A model generated the notes under the pieces. It made no database searches and was not told where the DNA came from. It was given only the letters and a program-made list of their open reading frames with translations. 64,000 nucleotides of DNA from Thermoplasmata archaeon (GTDB lineage Archaea > Thermoplasmatota > Thermoplasmata > Methanomassiliicoccales > Methanomethylophilaceae): assembly GCA_015063245.1 (NCBI GenBank), contig SUSV01000002.1, forward strand, positions 124,001 through 188,000, in the 5' to 3' direction. The translations under genes and the position numbers were made by a program. Of the stretch, positions 28,397-37,451 are shown piece by piece. The stretch's first letter is position 1, and each line of letters opens with the position of its first letter.

Positions 28397-29715
28397 GCGG
28401 AGCGGAGTTCCTTCATGTGGTCGACCCTCTTCTGGACGAGGGCGCGCGTGCCGATGTCGTGCCTGAGGAAGATGGCATCGCATTTGACGAACTGGAGTGC
28501 CTTCTCGCAGTTCTGCTCCGCCTCCTCCAGGTCCTTCCCGACACCGACGATACCGATGGATCTCGATGTGCCCGTGACGAGCTTCCCGTCCTTCTGGTCG
28601 ACATTCGCATAGTAGATGACGGCGCCGCTCTTGCGGATGCCATCCTCATCGACTGTTATCTCATGTCCTGATTCGGATTTGACCCCGTATCCCTTGGGCA
28701 CGATGTACTTGCAGACGGTGGCCTTGTCGAAGAACTTCACATCCTCTGTCAGCGTTCCAGTCGCCATCTGCCAGCAGATGTCCTGGAAGCTGGATTCCAG
28801 GGCTGTGAGGACGTTCATGGCCTCCGGGTCCCCGAACCTTGCGTTGAACTCGATGATCTTCGGTCCGTTGACCGTGAGCATGAACTGCCCGTAGATGGGT
28901 CCGCGGTAGGGGCAGCCCTCCTCGGCCATAGCATCTATGACAGATTGGATGATCGCGATGGCATCCTTCCTCTCCGATTCCGTGATGAACGGGAGGAGGT
29001 GGTCGGCATCGCTGTATGATCCCATTCCTCCGGTGTTGGGCCCTACATCGCCCTCGTATGCCCTTTTATGATCCTGGACCAGGGGCATGGGGACGACCTT
29101 CTTCCCGTCGACGAAGGCCATCTGGGTGAACTCCTCTCCGACTGCCTTCTCCTCGAGGATGACTCCGGCTCCGCCGATGTTGGCGTCGAAGATCTCGTTG
29201 ACGTAATCCATGGTCTCTTCGAAGTTATGGAGATGCTCTCCCTGGACCTTGACTCCTTTTCCGCCGGTCAGTCCGACGGGTTTGACCACGATCTCATGGT
29301 CGATGGTCTTCAGGTACGCCTCTGCATCCTTCGCGTTATCGAAATGGGCGAATCCGAGATTGCCTTTGATCTTGTACTTGTCCACGAGTTCCCTCATGAA
29401 CGTCTTGGAGGTCTCGATCCTGGCCGCGGCCTTGGTGGGTGCGGCACATTTCACTCCTACGGCTTCGAGAGCATCCACGATGCCGACCTCGAGGGGGGCC
29501 TCGGGCCCGATGTATGCCAGCTCGACCCCGTTCTCCTTGGCGAATGCACATACCTTGTCCAGGTCCTTCTCGCTGCAGAGCAGGGTCTTCTTCGACCTGG
29601 CCATGATCCCGGGGTTCGCGTTCTTCATAACCGAATAGATCTCTGCTCCGGACCTGTAGAGTGCCTCCACAGCCGCATGCTCTCTTCCGCCTCCGCCTAC
29701 TGCCAGTACCTTCAT
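28393..29715 (-). CDS. purD: Phosphoribosylamine-glycine ligase (GAR synthetase)
   Basis: 440 aa, ATP-grasp enzyme of purine synthesis that joins glycine to phosphoribosylamine. The N-terminal MKVLAVGGGGREHA, PEAPLEVG, the ATP-grasp stretch VVKPVGLTGGKGV and FNARFGDPE are characteristic. The ATG at 29715 is chosen because GAGGTG lies 6 nt upstream; the in-frame GTG at 29724 is part of that Shine-Dalgarno. It is 10 bp after hypB and overlaps truA by 4 bp. Confidence 0.95.
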   Translation of the reverse strand: MKVLAVGGGGREHAAVEALYRSGAEIYSVMKNANPGIMARSKKTLLCSEKDLDKVCAFAKENGVELAYIGPEAPLEVGIVDALEAVGVKCAAPTKAAARIETSKTFMRELVDKYKIKGNLGFAHFDNAKDAEAYLKTIDHEIVVKPVGLTGGKGVKVQGEHLHNFEETMDYVNEIFDANIGGAGVILEEKAVGEEFTQMAFVDGKKVVPMPLVQDHKRAYEGDVGPNTGGMGSYSDADHLLPFITESERKDAIAIIQSVIDAMAEEGCPYRGPIYGQFMLTVNGPKIIEFNARFGDPEAMNVLTALESSFQDICWQMATGTLTEDVKFFDKATVCKYIVPKGYGVKSESGHEITVDEDGIRKSGAVIYYANVDQKDGKLVTGTSRSIGIVGVGKDLEEAEQNCEKALQFVKCDAIFLRHDIGTRALVQKRVDHMKELRSA

Positions 29716-29725
29716 GATGAACACC

Positions 29726-30376
29726 TCAGAGTTTCAGAGCGGACATGATCTCATCGATGCCCTCATCCTTCCTCACGCTGCATTTGTAAATGCTCTTCAG
29801 TCCGCCTGTGAGCCTGTTGTAGTCCTGCACGATGACCTCGGGGTCCACGCCCACCGCATCCGCGATGTCCATCTTGTTGAGGATGGCGATGTCCGAGTGC
29901 AGGAATATGTCATGGTGCTTCCTGACCATGTCATCGCCCTCGGTAGTGGAGATCACGACGACCCTGTAATCGGTTCCCAGAGGGAAATCGGCGGGGCACA
30001 CAAGGTTGCCGACGTTCTCGATGAGGACGACATCGTAATCGTCCAGGTCAATCTCGTTCAGGGATTTCCTGACGAGGTTCGCATCGAGGTGGCACTCGTG
30101 CCCTGTATTGCAGTTGAATGCCTTCAGTCCGGACTTCTCGAACCTTGAATAGTCATCGACGCCTGTGACGTCCCCCGCTATGGCGCATACGCGCACTCCT
30201 TTCGCCCTCAGTTTCTCGGCGATCTTGATGATGAGCGCTGTCTTCCCCGCACCTATGGAGCCCATGAAATCGATGGATTTCACCTTGTGCTCCTTGAAAT
30301 TGCGGAAGTTCTGTTGGGCAACCTTGCTGTTCTCCTTGAGAACATCGATCTCCATTCCAGGCTGGACTATGTGCAT
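29726..30376 (-). CDS. hypB: Hydrogenase nickel incorporation GTPase HypB
   Basis: 216 aa. A SIMIBI-class GTPase that helps insert nickel into [NiFe]-hydrogenases. P-loop GSIGAGKTALI (about residue 40), metal-site and switch segments GDVTGVDDYSR and NTGHECHLD, ENVGNLVCPADF, and the G-specificity motif NKMD. It lacks the N-terminal His-rich nickel store seen in some bacteria. Start ATG at 30376 fits a TATA box 28 bp upstream. It implies a nickel hydrogenase elsewhere in the genome, as hydrogen-dependent methanogens need. First gene of hypB-purD-truA. Confidence 0.95.
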   Translation of the reverse strand: MHIVQPGMEIDVLKENSKVAQQNFRNFKEHKVKSIDFMGSIGAGKTALIIKIAEKLRAKGVRVCAIAGDVTGVDDYSRFEKSGLKAFNCNTGHECHLDANLVRKSLNEIDLDDYDVVLIENVGNLVCPADFPLGTDYRVVVISTTEGDDMVRKHHDIFLHSDIAILNKMDIADAVGVDPEVIVQDYNRLTGGLKSIYKCSVRKDEGIDEIMSALKL

Positions 30377-30398
30377 GTCCAATGGATAGTCAGGCTCG

Positions 30399-30438
30399 CA
30401 TAAAAATATACACGTGCGCGTACGCAATGATTTATAAC
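30399..30438. promoter_or_regulatory. Divergent promoters of hypB and gatD
   Basis: On the minus strand TATATTTTTATG (30399-30410) lies about 28 bp before the hypB ATG. On the plus strand TTTATAAC (30431-30438) lies about 32 bp before the gatD ATG. GCGCGTAC (30416-30423) between them recurs upstream of the STT3-like gene. Confidence 0.5.
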
Positions 30439-30466
30439 GTGCGGTTTCATCCCAACGCTGAACAGC

Positions 30467-31762
30467 ATGTACTCTGAATCGCTTTCAAAGCAGCTCGAAT
30501 CCCTCGGTGCGGTCGAGGGATCCAGGTTATCCGTCACGAAGGACGGCAGGAACTCGGTAGGTACATTGATGCCCCATCACGAGTTCAGTGCGCCCGATGT
30601 CCTCATCATCAAGGTGAAGAGCGGATACAACATCGGAATCAGGATCACGCCCGATACCAAGATCGAGGTCCTCGAGAAGCCCATAGAGAGGGTAAGGAAG
30701 GAGACGCCCGTCGAATTCCAGAAGGGGCTCCTCAAGCTGGTATTGATTGGAACCGGAGGAACGATCGCATCCTACGTGGACTACAGGACTGGTGCCGTGC
30801 ACCCTGCACTGAGCACATCCGATATGGTCAACGCGGTCCCCGAGATCAGGGAGATCGCGAATGTCGATGCGACGGTACTGTTCTCCATATTCTCCGAGAA
30901 CATGGACGTGGATCACTGGCAGGTGCTTGCTGACGAAGTGGTCAGGCAGATCAACGAAGGCGCGGACGGTATCATCATCCCCCACGGAACGGATACGATG
31001 GGATACACCGCTGCAGCCCTCTCATTCATGCTGGGGGACGTCCCGAAACCGGTCGTGCTCGTAGGGGCGCAGAGGTCATCGGACCGTCCGTCATCGGATG
31101 CATCGAGCAATCTGATGGCCTGTGCCAGATTCTGTGTGAAGGGTAAGAAGTCCGGGGTCTACGTCATCATGCACGACACCTCCGGTGACGATTCGTTCGC
31201 AGTACATATCGGTTCGAGGGTAAGGAAGATGCACACGTCCAGGCGCGATGCGTTCCACTCCATTAATGTCCTCCCCGTCGCGCATCTCGACAAGGACGGC
31301 AAGATCGAGATGAGCATCGAGGGACACGATGTCCGCAACGAGAAGGCAACCGCGAGGACGGGCATGGAGAAGTCATGCATTCTGCTCCAATACTATCCGG
31401 GAATGGACCCCGCGCTGTTCGAGGACGTCATAATGAAGTCCAAAGGGGTAGTCATCGCAGGTTCCGGATTGGGACACGTCAACTCCAATATGGTGCCTAT
31501 GCTGAAGAAGGCATGCGATAAGGGGATCATCGTGGTGATCACCTCCCAGTGCCTCAACGGAAGGACCAATCTCAACGTCTACAACACCGGAAGGGACATG
31601 CTGTCCGCCGGTGTCATCACAGTATGGGACATGCTCCCGGAGACAGCCTATGTCAAGCTGATGTGGGCGCTCGCGAACACATCCTCGGTCGAGGAGGCCA
31701 AGGAGGTCATGAAGACGCCTCTCGCAGGCGAGATGTCAGACAGGAGGACCATCGATGTCTGA
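30467..31762 (+). CDS. gatD: Glu-tRNA(Gln) amidotransferase subunit D
   Basis: 431 aa. The L-asparaginase-like subunit of the archaeal GatDE amidotransferase; it releases ammonia from glutamine or asparagine for amidation of Glu-tRNA(Gln). An N-terminal beta domain (1-80) precedes the asparaginase core. VLIGTGGTIASYVDY contains the first catalytic threonine, and GIIIPHGTDTMGYTAAAL the second (TD pair). The stop overlaps the gatE start. Its presence means Gln-tRNA is made by the indirect route. Confidence 0.96.
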   Translation: MYSESLSKQLESLGAVEGSRLSVTKDGRNSVGTLMPHHEFSAPDVLIIKVKSGYNIGIRITPDTKIEVLEKPIERVRKETPVEFQKGLLKLVLIGTGGTIASYVDYRTGAVHPALSTSDMVNAVPEIREIANVDATVLFSIFSENMDVDHWQVLADEVVRQINEGADGIIIPHGTDTMGYTAAALSFMLGDVPKPVVLVGAQRSSDRPSSDASSNLMACARFCVKGKKSGVYVIMHDTSGDDSFAVHIGSRVRKMHTSRRDAFHSINVLPVAHLDKDGKIEMSIEGHDVRNEKATARTGMEKSCILLQYYPGMDPALFEDVIMKSKGVVIAGSGLGHVNSNMVPMLKKACDKGIIVVITSQCLNGRTNLNVYNTGRDMLSAGVITVWDMLPETAYVKLMWALANTSSVEEAKEVMKTPLAGEMSDRRTIDV

Positions 31763-33626
31763 GGATTACGAGATGATGTGCGGTATCGAGATCCACCAGC
31801 AGCTCGATACCAAGAAGCTCTTCTGCTCATGCGACAGCGTCCTCCATGAGGAGGGTACCGGTGCTATCTACAGGAGGCAGAGGCCAACCACATCGGAGAT
31901 GGGTGAGATCGACAGGGCTGCCCTCATGCAGTTCCAGAAGCATCTGGGATACAGATACCAATGCTGCCAGGGCTCGTCATGTCTGGTCGAGCTCGACGAG
32001 GAGCCCCCTCACGAGTGCAACCCCGATGCCATGGACATTGCGCTAACGTTCTCCGAGATGCTCGGGGCCAACATCATAGATGAGATCCATTACATGAGGA
32101 AGATCGTCGTCGACGGTTCCGACACATCAGGATTCCAGAGGACGGCGCTCATCGCCACCGACGGGCACGTCGATGTGGGCGACAGGAAGATCTCCATCCT
32201 CTCCGTATGTCTCGAGGAGGATGCCAGCCGTAAGGTTGAGGCGAACACCAGCGAGGTCCTCTGGAGGACCGACCGTCTGGGAATCCCGCTCATCGAGGTC
32301 GCCACAGGGCCTGACATGAGGACGCCAGAGGAGGTGATGGAGGTCGCATTCAGGCTCGGTACCCTGCTCAGGGCCACAAGGAGGGTCAAGAGGGGGCTGG
32401 GAACGATCCGTCAGGATCTGAACATCTCCATCCCCGGCGGTGCGCGTATCGAGCTGAAAGGTGTTGGAGACCTCAAGCTCATTCCGGATTACGTCAGGAA
32501 CGAGGTCACCAGGCAGAAGATGCTCATCCGTGTCAAGGAGATCCTCGAATCCAGAGGCGTGAAGGCAGTGCCGTTCGAGCCCGTGGATGTCACCGATATC
32601 TTCAAGACATGCGAATCCAAGGTGATCAAGGGTGCGCTGGACGACAAGGGAAAGGTGATCGCTGTCAGGCTCCCCGGATTCGCAGGCGTCATGAACGGCG
32701 ACAACAAGACCCTCAGGCTCGGCTCCGAGATGGCCGGATACGCAAGGACCAAGGGAGTGAAGGGAATCTTCCATTCCGACGAGCTCCCCAACTACGGAAT
32801 CGAGCAGAAGTACGTCGACGATTTGAGGAACTTCCTCGGAATGACCGGCGAGTTCGATGCGTTCGTCATCTGCGCGGCCAAGGAGAAGAGGGCCACTGAG
32901 GCTCTGGAGGTCGCTGTCGGAAGGGCCAACCAGGGAATCCTCGGCGTCCCCGAGGAGACGAGGGACCCGCTCCCGGACGGTACCACGAAGTACTCCAGGC
33001 CGCTGCCCGGAGCCGCAAGGATGTATCCCGAGACCGATGTGCCTCCGATCACCATCCTCCAGGAGAGGCTGGACAGGATCAAGGCCAATATGCCTGAGTT
33101 CCCCGAGCAGATCCAGGAGAGGCTCGTGAAGGACTACGGCATCAACGCCCAGCAGGCGAGGCAGCTCGTCAGGGAGTCCCACGACGAGAGCTTCGAGAGG
33201 ATCGCTTCGAAGAACAGGGACCTGTCATCCGTGGCAGCCACTATGTTCTGCAACGTGTTCAGCGAGATGGAGCATGACGGCATCGACACGACCGCCCTCA
33301 CCGACGAGGACCTGATCCAGGTCTTCGATATGCTCGCCCAGAACCGCTTCGCCAAGGAGGCGCTGCCCAAGCTCCTCAGGGAGATGGCGGTCGGAACCGG
33401 TGCGGAGGAGGCGATCAAGAAGCTCGGTCTCGAGGCCGTCGACACGGACGAGGCCAAGAGGATCATCGAGCAGATCGTCAGCGAGCGCTCCGATTACGTC
33501 AAGGAGAAGGGAATGGCCGCGATCGGCGGTCTGATGGGCCCTGTCATGGGGGCGCTCAGAGGAAAGATCGACGGTAAGCAGGCCAACCAGCTTCTCACCG
33601 AAGCGATCAGGAAGATCGTCGGATAA
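31755..33626 (+). CDS. gatE: Glu-tRNA(Gln) amidotransferase subunit E
   Basis: 623 aa. The tRNA-binding kinase/amidase partner of GatD. EDYEMMCGIEIHQQLDTKKLFCSC is the start of the GatB/E fold, and DLNISIPGGARIELKGVGDL is diagnostic. An AspRS-like insertion (about residues 270-410) and a C-terminal YqeY/GatB tail domain (residues about 480-623, GAEEAIKKLG) complete it. It begins inside the last codons of gatD. One of only three genes here that end in TAA. Confidence 0.96.
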   Translation: MSEDYEMMCGIEIHQQLDTKKLFCSCDSVLHEEGTGAIYRRQRPTTSEMGEIDRAALMQFQKHLGYRYQCCQGSSCLVELDEEPPHECNPDAMDIALTFSEMLGANIIDEIHYMRKIVVDGSDTSGFQRTALIATDGHVDVGDRKISILSVCLEEDASRKVEANTSEVLWRTDRLGIPLIEVATGPDMRTPEEVMEVAFRLGTLLRATRRVKRGLGTIRQDLNISIPGGARIELKGVGDLKLIPDYVRNEVTRQKMLIRVKEILESRGVKAVPFEPVDVTDIFKTCESKVIKGALDDKGKVIAVRLPGFAGVMNGDNKTLRLGSEMAGYARTKGVKGIFHSDELPNYGIEQKYVDDLRNFLGMTGEFDAFVICAAKEKRATEALEVAVGRANQGILGVPEETRDPLPDGTTKYSRPLPGAARMYPETDVPPITILQERLDRIKANMPEFPEQIQERLVKDYGINAQQARQLVRESHDESFERIASKNRDLSSVAATMFCNVFSEMEHDGIDTTALTDEDLIQVFDMLAQNRFAKEALPKLLREMAVGTGAEEAIKKLGLEAVDTDEAKRIIEQIVSERSDYVKEKGMAAIGGLMGPVMGALRGKIDGKQANQLLTEAIRKIVG

Positions 33627-33632
33627 ACACGT

Positions 33633-34550
33633 TCATTCGGATCCGGCGGGGTCCTCCGACCCTTCCGGATCATCGATTCTGTTGATGATTATCAAGGCGA
33701 GCATTATCATCGCCATCCCGATCATCGCCTCGACCGTCAGAATCTCGCCGTATATCGAGAATCCGATGATGGATGCCACAAGGGGCTCTACGAAGGATAT
33801 GATCGAGGCCTTGCCGGCCTCTATCTTCTCCAGCGAATAGTTGAATAGCCAGAAGGGCGCAAGCGTGAGGAACAGTCCGAGCAGTACTATGAGCAGCAAG
33901 CTCTCGACCGACTCCGTCATTATGGACAGCGCATCCGGCGCATCGCACAGAGGGCCGAGACCGATGAAGCACATGATCGAGGTGTAGAACAGGATCGTCG
34001 TGGAGCTTATCCCGTTCTGAGCAAGTCTCTTCGAGCATAGCACATAGGTCCCGTAGCAGAAACCGGAGATCGCACCGAGGGTGATCCCCAGCGAATTCAT
34101 CTCGCCCGGCGATGATATCAGTCCCGTGCACAGGATGCATCCGATGAAGGCCATGGAGACCGCGATGACCTTGTTCCTGGTGAGATTCTCATGGAACAGC
34201 GGCACGGAGAAGGCCACAACGACGAACGGGGAAAGATACTGGAGAACGGTGGCCAGCGACAGGGAGACCAGCAGCATCGACTCGAAGTACAGGGTGGAGT
34301 TCAGCATCACGCCAACTACGGCCATGACGACCATCAGGAGCAGTTCGAAACGGTTCACCTTCAGGCATTCACGGCGGAAGATAAGGACATACGATGCCAT
34401 CACGATAACTACGGTAATGTATCTGAGCCAGGTCATCTGAACCGTCGAGAGCCCGATATCCGTGCATAAGCGCACCGCGGGACCGAGGAAGCTCCAGAGT
34501 ATCCCTGCGGCGAAAGCCGCGATCACTCCCAGATGATGGTCACGATTCAT
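33633..34550 (-). CDS. EamA/DMT family transporter
   Basis: About 305 aa with ten hydrophobic helices in two EamA repeats (ILWSFLGPAVRLCTDIGLS in the first; ISFVEPLVASIIGFSIYGE in the second). It is a drug/metabolite exporter of unknown substrate in the plasma membrane. The ATG at 34550 comes 10 bp after the upstream methyltransferase stop. The C terminus ends in an acidic tail. Confidence 0.88.
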   Translation of the reverse strand: MNRDHHLGVIAAFAAGILWSFLGPAVRLCTDIGLSTVQMTWLRYITVVIVMASYVLIFRRECLKVNRFELLLMVVMAVVGVMLNSTLYFESMLLVSLSLATVLQYLSPFVVVAFSVPLFHENLTRNKVIAVSMAFIGCILCTGLISSPGEMNSLGITLGAISGFCYGTYVLCSKRLAQNGISSTTILFYTSIMCFIGLGPLCDAPDALSIMTESVESLLLIVLLGLFLTLAPFWLFNYSLEKIEAGKASIISFVEPLVASIIGFSIYGEILTVEAMIGMAMIMLALIIINRIDDPEGSEDPAGSE

Positions 34551-34560
34551 ACAGATATCA

Positions 34561-35127
34561 TCACATCCTGATCTCAAGGACCGACAGTTTCTCGAAGAAC
34601 AGCTTCAGTTCGCCGATGGTCTTGATATCGTAGTTGTCCAGAAGGTCCCAGAGGGCCTGGGTGTCCATAAGCGAGGAGATCACGACGACGACCCTTCCGT
34701 TCTCATTCAGGTGCTCATGTGCACCCTCCAGCAGTTCCGGCAGAGGTCCGAGTCCGTCGGGCCCTCCGGACCATGATCTGGCCAGAAGGCCTTCCTCATC
34801 CACCGGGAGGTAAGGCAGGTTGAACAGGATGGTGTCGAATCTGCCCGATACGTTGCTGTAGACATCCGTCTCGACGACATCCAGCAGGACATCGTTGGCC
34901 TCGGCGTTCCTGCGTGTGAGTTCAACTGCCTTCGGATTGATGTCGCCGGAGGTGACTATGCATCCGTTCTTCGCGCAATGGATGGAGACGACACCCGATC
35001 CGCAGCCGATCTCCAAGACTCTCTCGCCCTCGCGGACATCCAGTGATTCTATGAACAGGATGCTGTCCTCGGACGGAGGGTAGACGTCGGGGTCCTTGCC
35101 GATGATCAGTTCCGGATCGTATTCCAT
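34561..35127 (-). CDS. HemK2/MTQ2-type class I methyltransferase
   Basis: 188 aa. The N-terminal DVYPPSEDSILFIESL is the hallmark of archaeal/eukaryotic HemK2 (Mtq2), which methylates glutamine of the GGQ loop of release factor 1. The SAM motif is LEIGCGSGVVSIHCA (around residue 38). The catalytic NPPY motif reads NLPYLP here, with Leu in place of the first Pro. No Trm112 partner is visible in the window. Function is inferred from the family. Confidence 0.82.
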   Translation of the reverse strand: MEYDPELIIGKDPDVYPPSEDSILFIESLDVREGERVLEIGCGSGVVSIHCAKNGCIVTSGDINPKAVELTRRNAEANDVLLDVVETDVYSNVSGRFDTILFNLPYLPVDEEGLLARSWSGGPDGLGPLPELLEGAHEHLNENGRVVVVISSLMDTQALWDLLDNYDIKTIGELKLFFEKLSVLEIRM

Positions 35128-35151
35128 GGGATAGGGGCAAAGCGTCCCTGT

Positions 35152-36984
35152 TTATTCATTTTGTGCGGGCATCCAAGAGGGATGGTCGCGTTTGGTCCTG
35201 CAGTGCTCGCATAGAGGGCGCGGTGCTTCGGGCTTCCAGGTGTTGGCCCATAGCAGGGAGGCTGCCAGAAGTATGACTATGAACGATCCCATGTTGTGGA
35301 TGATGGCTCCCTCGATAGGTCCTATGGTGCCGATCATGCCGAATATGACCCCTATGATATTGATGGTCATCGCCAGAGCGAGTCCGATGTATATCGTCTT
35401 CACGGAGCGTCTGCACAGCCTTACCAGGCCCGGGACCTTCCCGATGTCATCGTTCATGAACACGATGTCGGAGGATCCCACGGTCAGGTCGTTTCCGATC
35501 GAGCCCATGCTGATCCCTACAGTAGCTCTCTTGAGGGAGGGAGCATCATTCATCCCGTCGCCTATCATGCAGGCGTGCCCCTTCTCCTCGAAGTAGGTCA
35601 CGGTCTTGAGCTTGGTCTCAGGCAGGCATTCCCAAACGATGTTGTCCATCCCGAGGGTCTGAGCGACATGGCCTCCCACCTTCTGGTTGTCGCCGGTCAG
35701 CATGACCGTCCTCACTCCGAGATGGCAGAGGTCCTCGATGGCCGCCGGGGATTCCTCCTTGACGGTGTCCTCGAGCCCGATGTATCCGACGGTGGTCCCA
35801 TCGATGCCGACGAGCACGGTGGTGCATGAGCAGTCCTCGACCGCCTCTAGCACCGATTCGAGCCCTGCGGGGCATTCGGATTCCATCAGGAGCCGGTTGC
35901 CCGCTGCGATGGCGTATCCGTCGACGATCCCGGTCACTCCCTGTCCGGGGATGTTCCGGAAGTCCTTCACGTTGCCGATAGGGGTATGATTGGACGCGAT
36001 GGCCTTGCCGAGCGGGTGCTCCGAGCGGGTCTCGATGGCCGAGACCATCTGCTCGATCCTCTTCCCATCCAGTTCGGTGTTGACGGCGGTGAATCCCAAG
36101 GATGATATCTTCCCGGTTGTGAGGGTGCCGGTCTTGTCGAAAAGTACTGAATCGACTCTGGCCATACCCTCGATCGCCGATGTATCCCTGAGGAGTATCC
36201 CGTTCCTGGCCATGTTGCCTGCGGCTGCCATTATGCCGGTGGGGGTGGCCAGCACGAAGGCGCAGGGGCAGAAGACGACCATGATGGTCAGGGCGCGATA
36301 GATGTCCTCGGTCAGGAGATATGTGATAGCAGTGATGACAATCGCTCCCAGGAGGATCCATTTCGCCCATCTGTCGGCCGCGTTGACGATCCTGCTCTTT
36401 CCTACGTCCGCATTCTCCATGAGCCTGCTCATGCGGGCGATGGTGCTCTCGGAATCGACTTTGGCGACCTCCACATCGATGGAACCGTAGAGGTTGGTGG
36501 TCCCTGCGAACACGCCGTCTCCTATGGAGACATCCGCAGGCATGGATTCTCCGGTTATGATCGATTTGTCGACGGATGAATCGCCGAGGATAACGGTGCC
36601 GTCGAGGGGTATTGTCTCTCCGGGGAAGATGCGGATCCTGTCGCCCACCTTGATGTCGCCGACAGATGTCTGGACCACTTCGTTCCCGACTACAAGATTG
36701 GCTTTGTCCACCTTGAGTTTGCCCAGCGCATCCATTCCGGATCTAGCCTGATTGGTGACTATGACCTCGAGAAGCTCTCCTATGGACATGATTATAGCGA
36801 TCTCTGCCGCAGCAACATATTCCTCGAGGATGAGGCATCCTATGAGGGCCATGACCACGAGCGCTTCCGCCGCGATCTCCTTCTTCAGTGTGTCCTTGAT
36901 GACTTCCAGGAGAATCGGTGCACCGCATACCACCACAGGTATGACTGCAAGGAAACCGAGCCCGTCCACCAGGACCGAGATCAC
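35152..36984 (-). CDS. Heavy-metal (probably copper) P1B-type ATPase
   Basis: 610 aa from the GTG at 36984. The actuator loop has TGES (about 144), the metal-transporting helix CPC (FCPCA, 239-241), the phosphorylation site DKTGTLT (about 283), a HP motif (SEHPLGKAI), TGDN and GDGMNDAP. There is no N-terminal metal-binding domain; a separate HMA protein is encoded nearby. The C terminus (CEHCRTKRD) may bind metal. The frame upstream stays open and codes a hydrophobic helix (VAVIVVSIALTVISVLV) back to a stop at 37075-37077 but has no ATG, GTG or TTG. A good ATG at 37034 preceded by GGAG is out of frame. The start is therefore unclear (CTG start, or an indel). CsoR operators lie directly upstream. 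Confidence 0.88.
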   Translation of the reverse strand: MISVLVDGLGFLAVIPVVVCGAPILLEVIKDTLKKEIAAEALVVMALIGCLILEEYVAAAEIAIIMSIGELLEVIVTNQARSGMDALGKLKVDKANLVVGNEVVQTSVGDIKVGDRIRIFPGETIPLDGTVILGDSSVDKSIITGESMPADVSIGDGVFAGTTNLYGSIDVEVAKVDSESTIARMSRLMENADVGKSRIVNAADRWAKWILLGAIVITAITYLLTEDIYRALTIMVVFCPCAFVLATPTGIMAAAGNMARNGILLRDTSAIEGMARVDSVLFDKTGTLTTGKISSLGFTAVNTELDGKRIEQMVSAIETRSEHPLGKAIASNHTPIGNVKDFRNIPGQGVTGIVDGYAIAAGNRLLMESECPAGLESVLEAVEDCSCTTVLVGIDGTTVGYIGLEDTVKEESPAAIEDLCHLGVRTVMLTGDNQKVGGHVAQTLGMDNIVWECLPETKLKTVTYFEEKGHACMIGDGMNDAPSLKRATVGISMGSIGNDLTVGSSDIVFMNDDIGKVPGLVRLCRRSVKTIYIGLALAMTINIIGVIFGMIGTIGPIEGAIIHNMGSFIVILLAASLLWANTWKPEAPRPLCEHCRTKRDHPSWMPAQNE

Positions 36985-37067
36985 GGTAAGCGCGATGGAG
37001 ACGACGATTACCGCAACCGGTATCCGCTCTTCATACAGAGTCTCCGCTAAAGTCAGATGATCACCTA

Positions 37068-37113
37068 ATACCCCCTAGGGGTATCAAGTATATAATATAC
37101 CCTATGGGGGTAT
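37068..37113 (-). promoter_or_regulatory. Twin CsoR-type operators flanking the TATA box of the P1B-ATPase
   Basis: ATACCCCCTAGGGGTAT (37068-37084) and ATACCCTATGGGGGTAT (37097-37113) are near-palindromes of the G-tract type bound by copper-sensing CsoR repressors. They flank an AT-rich TATA region (about 37085-37096), centres 29 bp apart. The second overlaps the csoR stop codon. Repressor bound to both would cover the ATPase promoter and release it when Cu(I) binds; this is inference from known CsoR systems. Confidence 0.75.
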
Positions 37114-37373
37114 CAAATCTTCGAGAACTGCCTGATGACCTCGGTGAACTCCTCGATGGTGGCATCCGCATCACCGTGCTCGATGCCTTCTCTTACGCAG
37201 TGGTGGATGTGACCCTCGAGAACGATCTGTCCGACCTTGTGTATGGCGCTCTTGATGGCATTGATCTGGACCATGATCTCCTCGCACGGCACGTCCTCAT
37301 CGATCATACGGTCGACTGCAGCTACTTGCCCGCTGATCTTCTTCAAGCGCTTGTGAAGGTTCTCCGAGTCCAT
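37113..37373 (-). CDS. csoR: CsoR-type copper-sensing transcriptional repressor
   Basis: 86 aa, all-helical DUF156 (CsoR/RcnR/FrmR) family. The Cu(I) ligand fingerprint Cys-His-Cys is present at C30, H55 and C59 with the spacing of known CsoR proteins (25 and 4 residues). The ATG at 37373 is preferred over 37385 since a TATA-like ATTATA at about 37402-37407 would place transcription start near 37380. It controls the ATPase just downstream, and perhaps the chaperone gene upstream, through G-tract operators. Confidence 0.88.
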   Translation of the reverse strand: MDSENLHKRLKKISGQVAAVDRMIDEDVPCEEIMVQINAIKSAIHKVGQIVLEGHIHHCVREGIEHGDADATIEEFTEVIRQFSKI

Positions 37374-37451
37374 ACACTCAATCATAATATCAGGTTGGAG
37401 GTATAATCTGACTATTATTTTAGAGTTTATAATAGCTCTAAAAAACTGATA

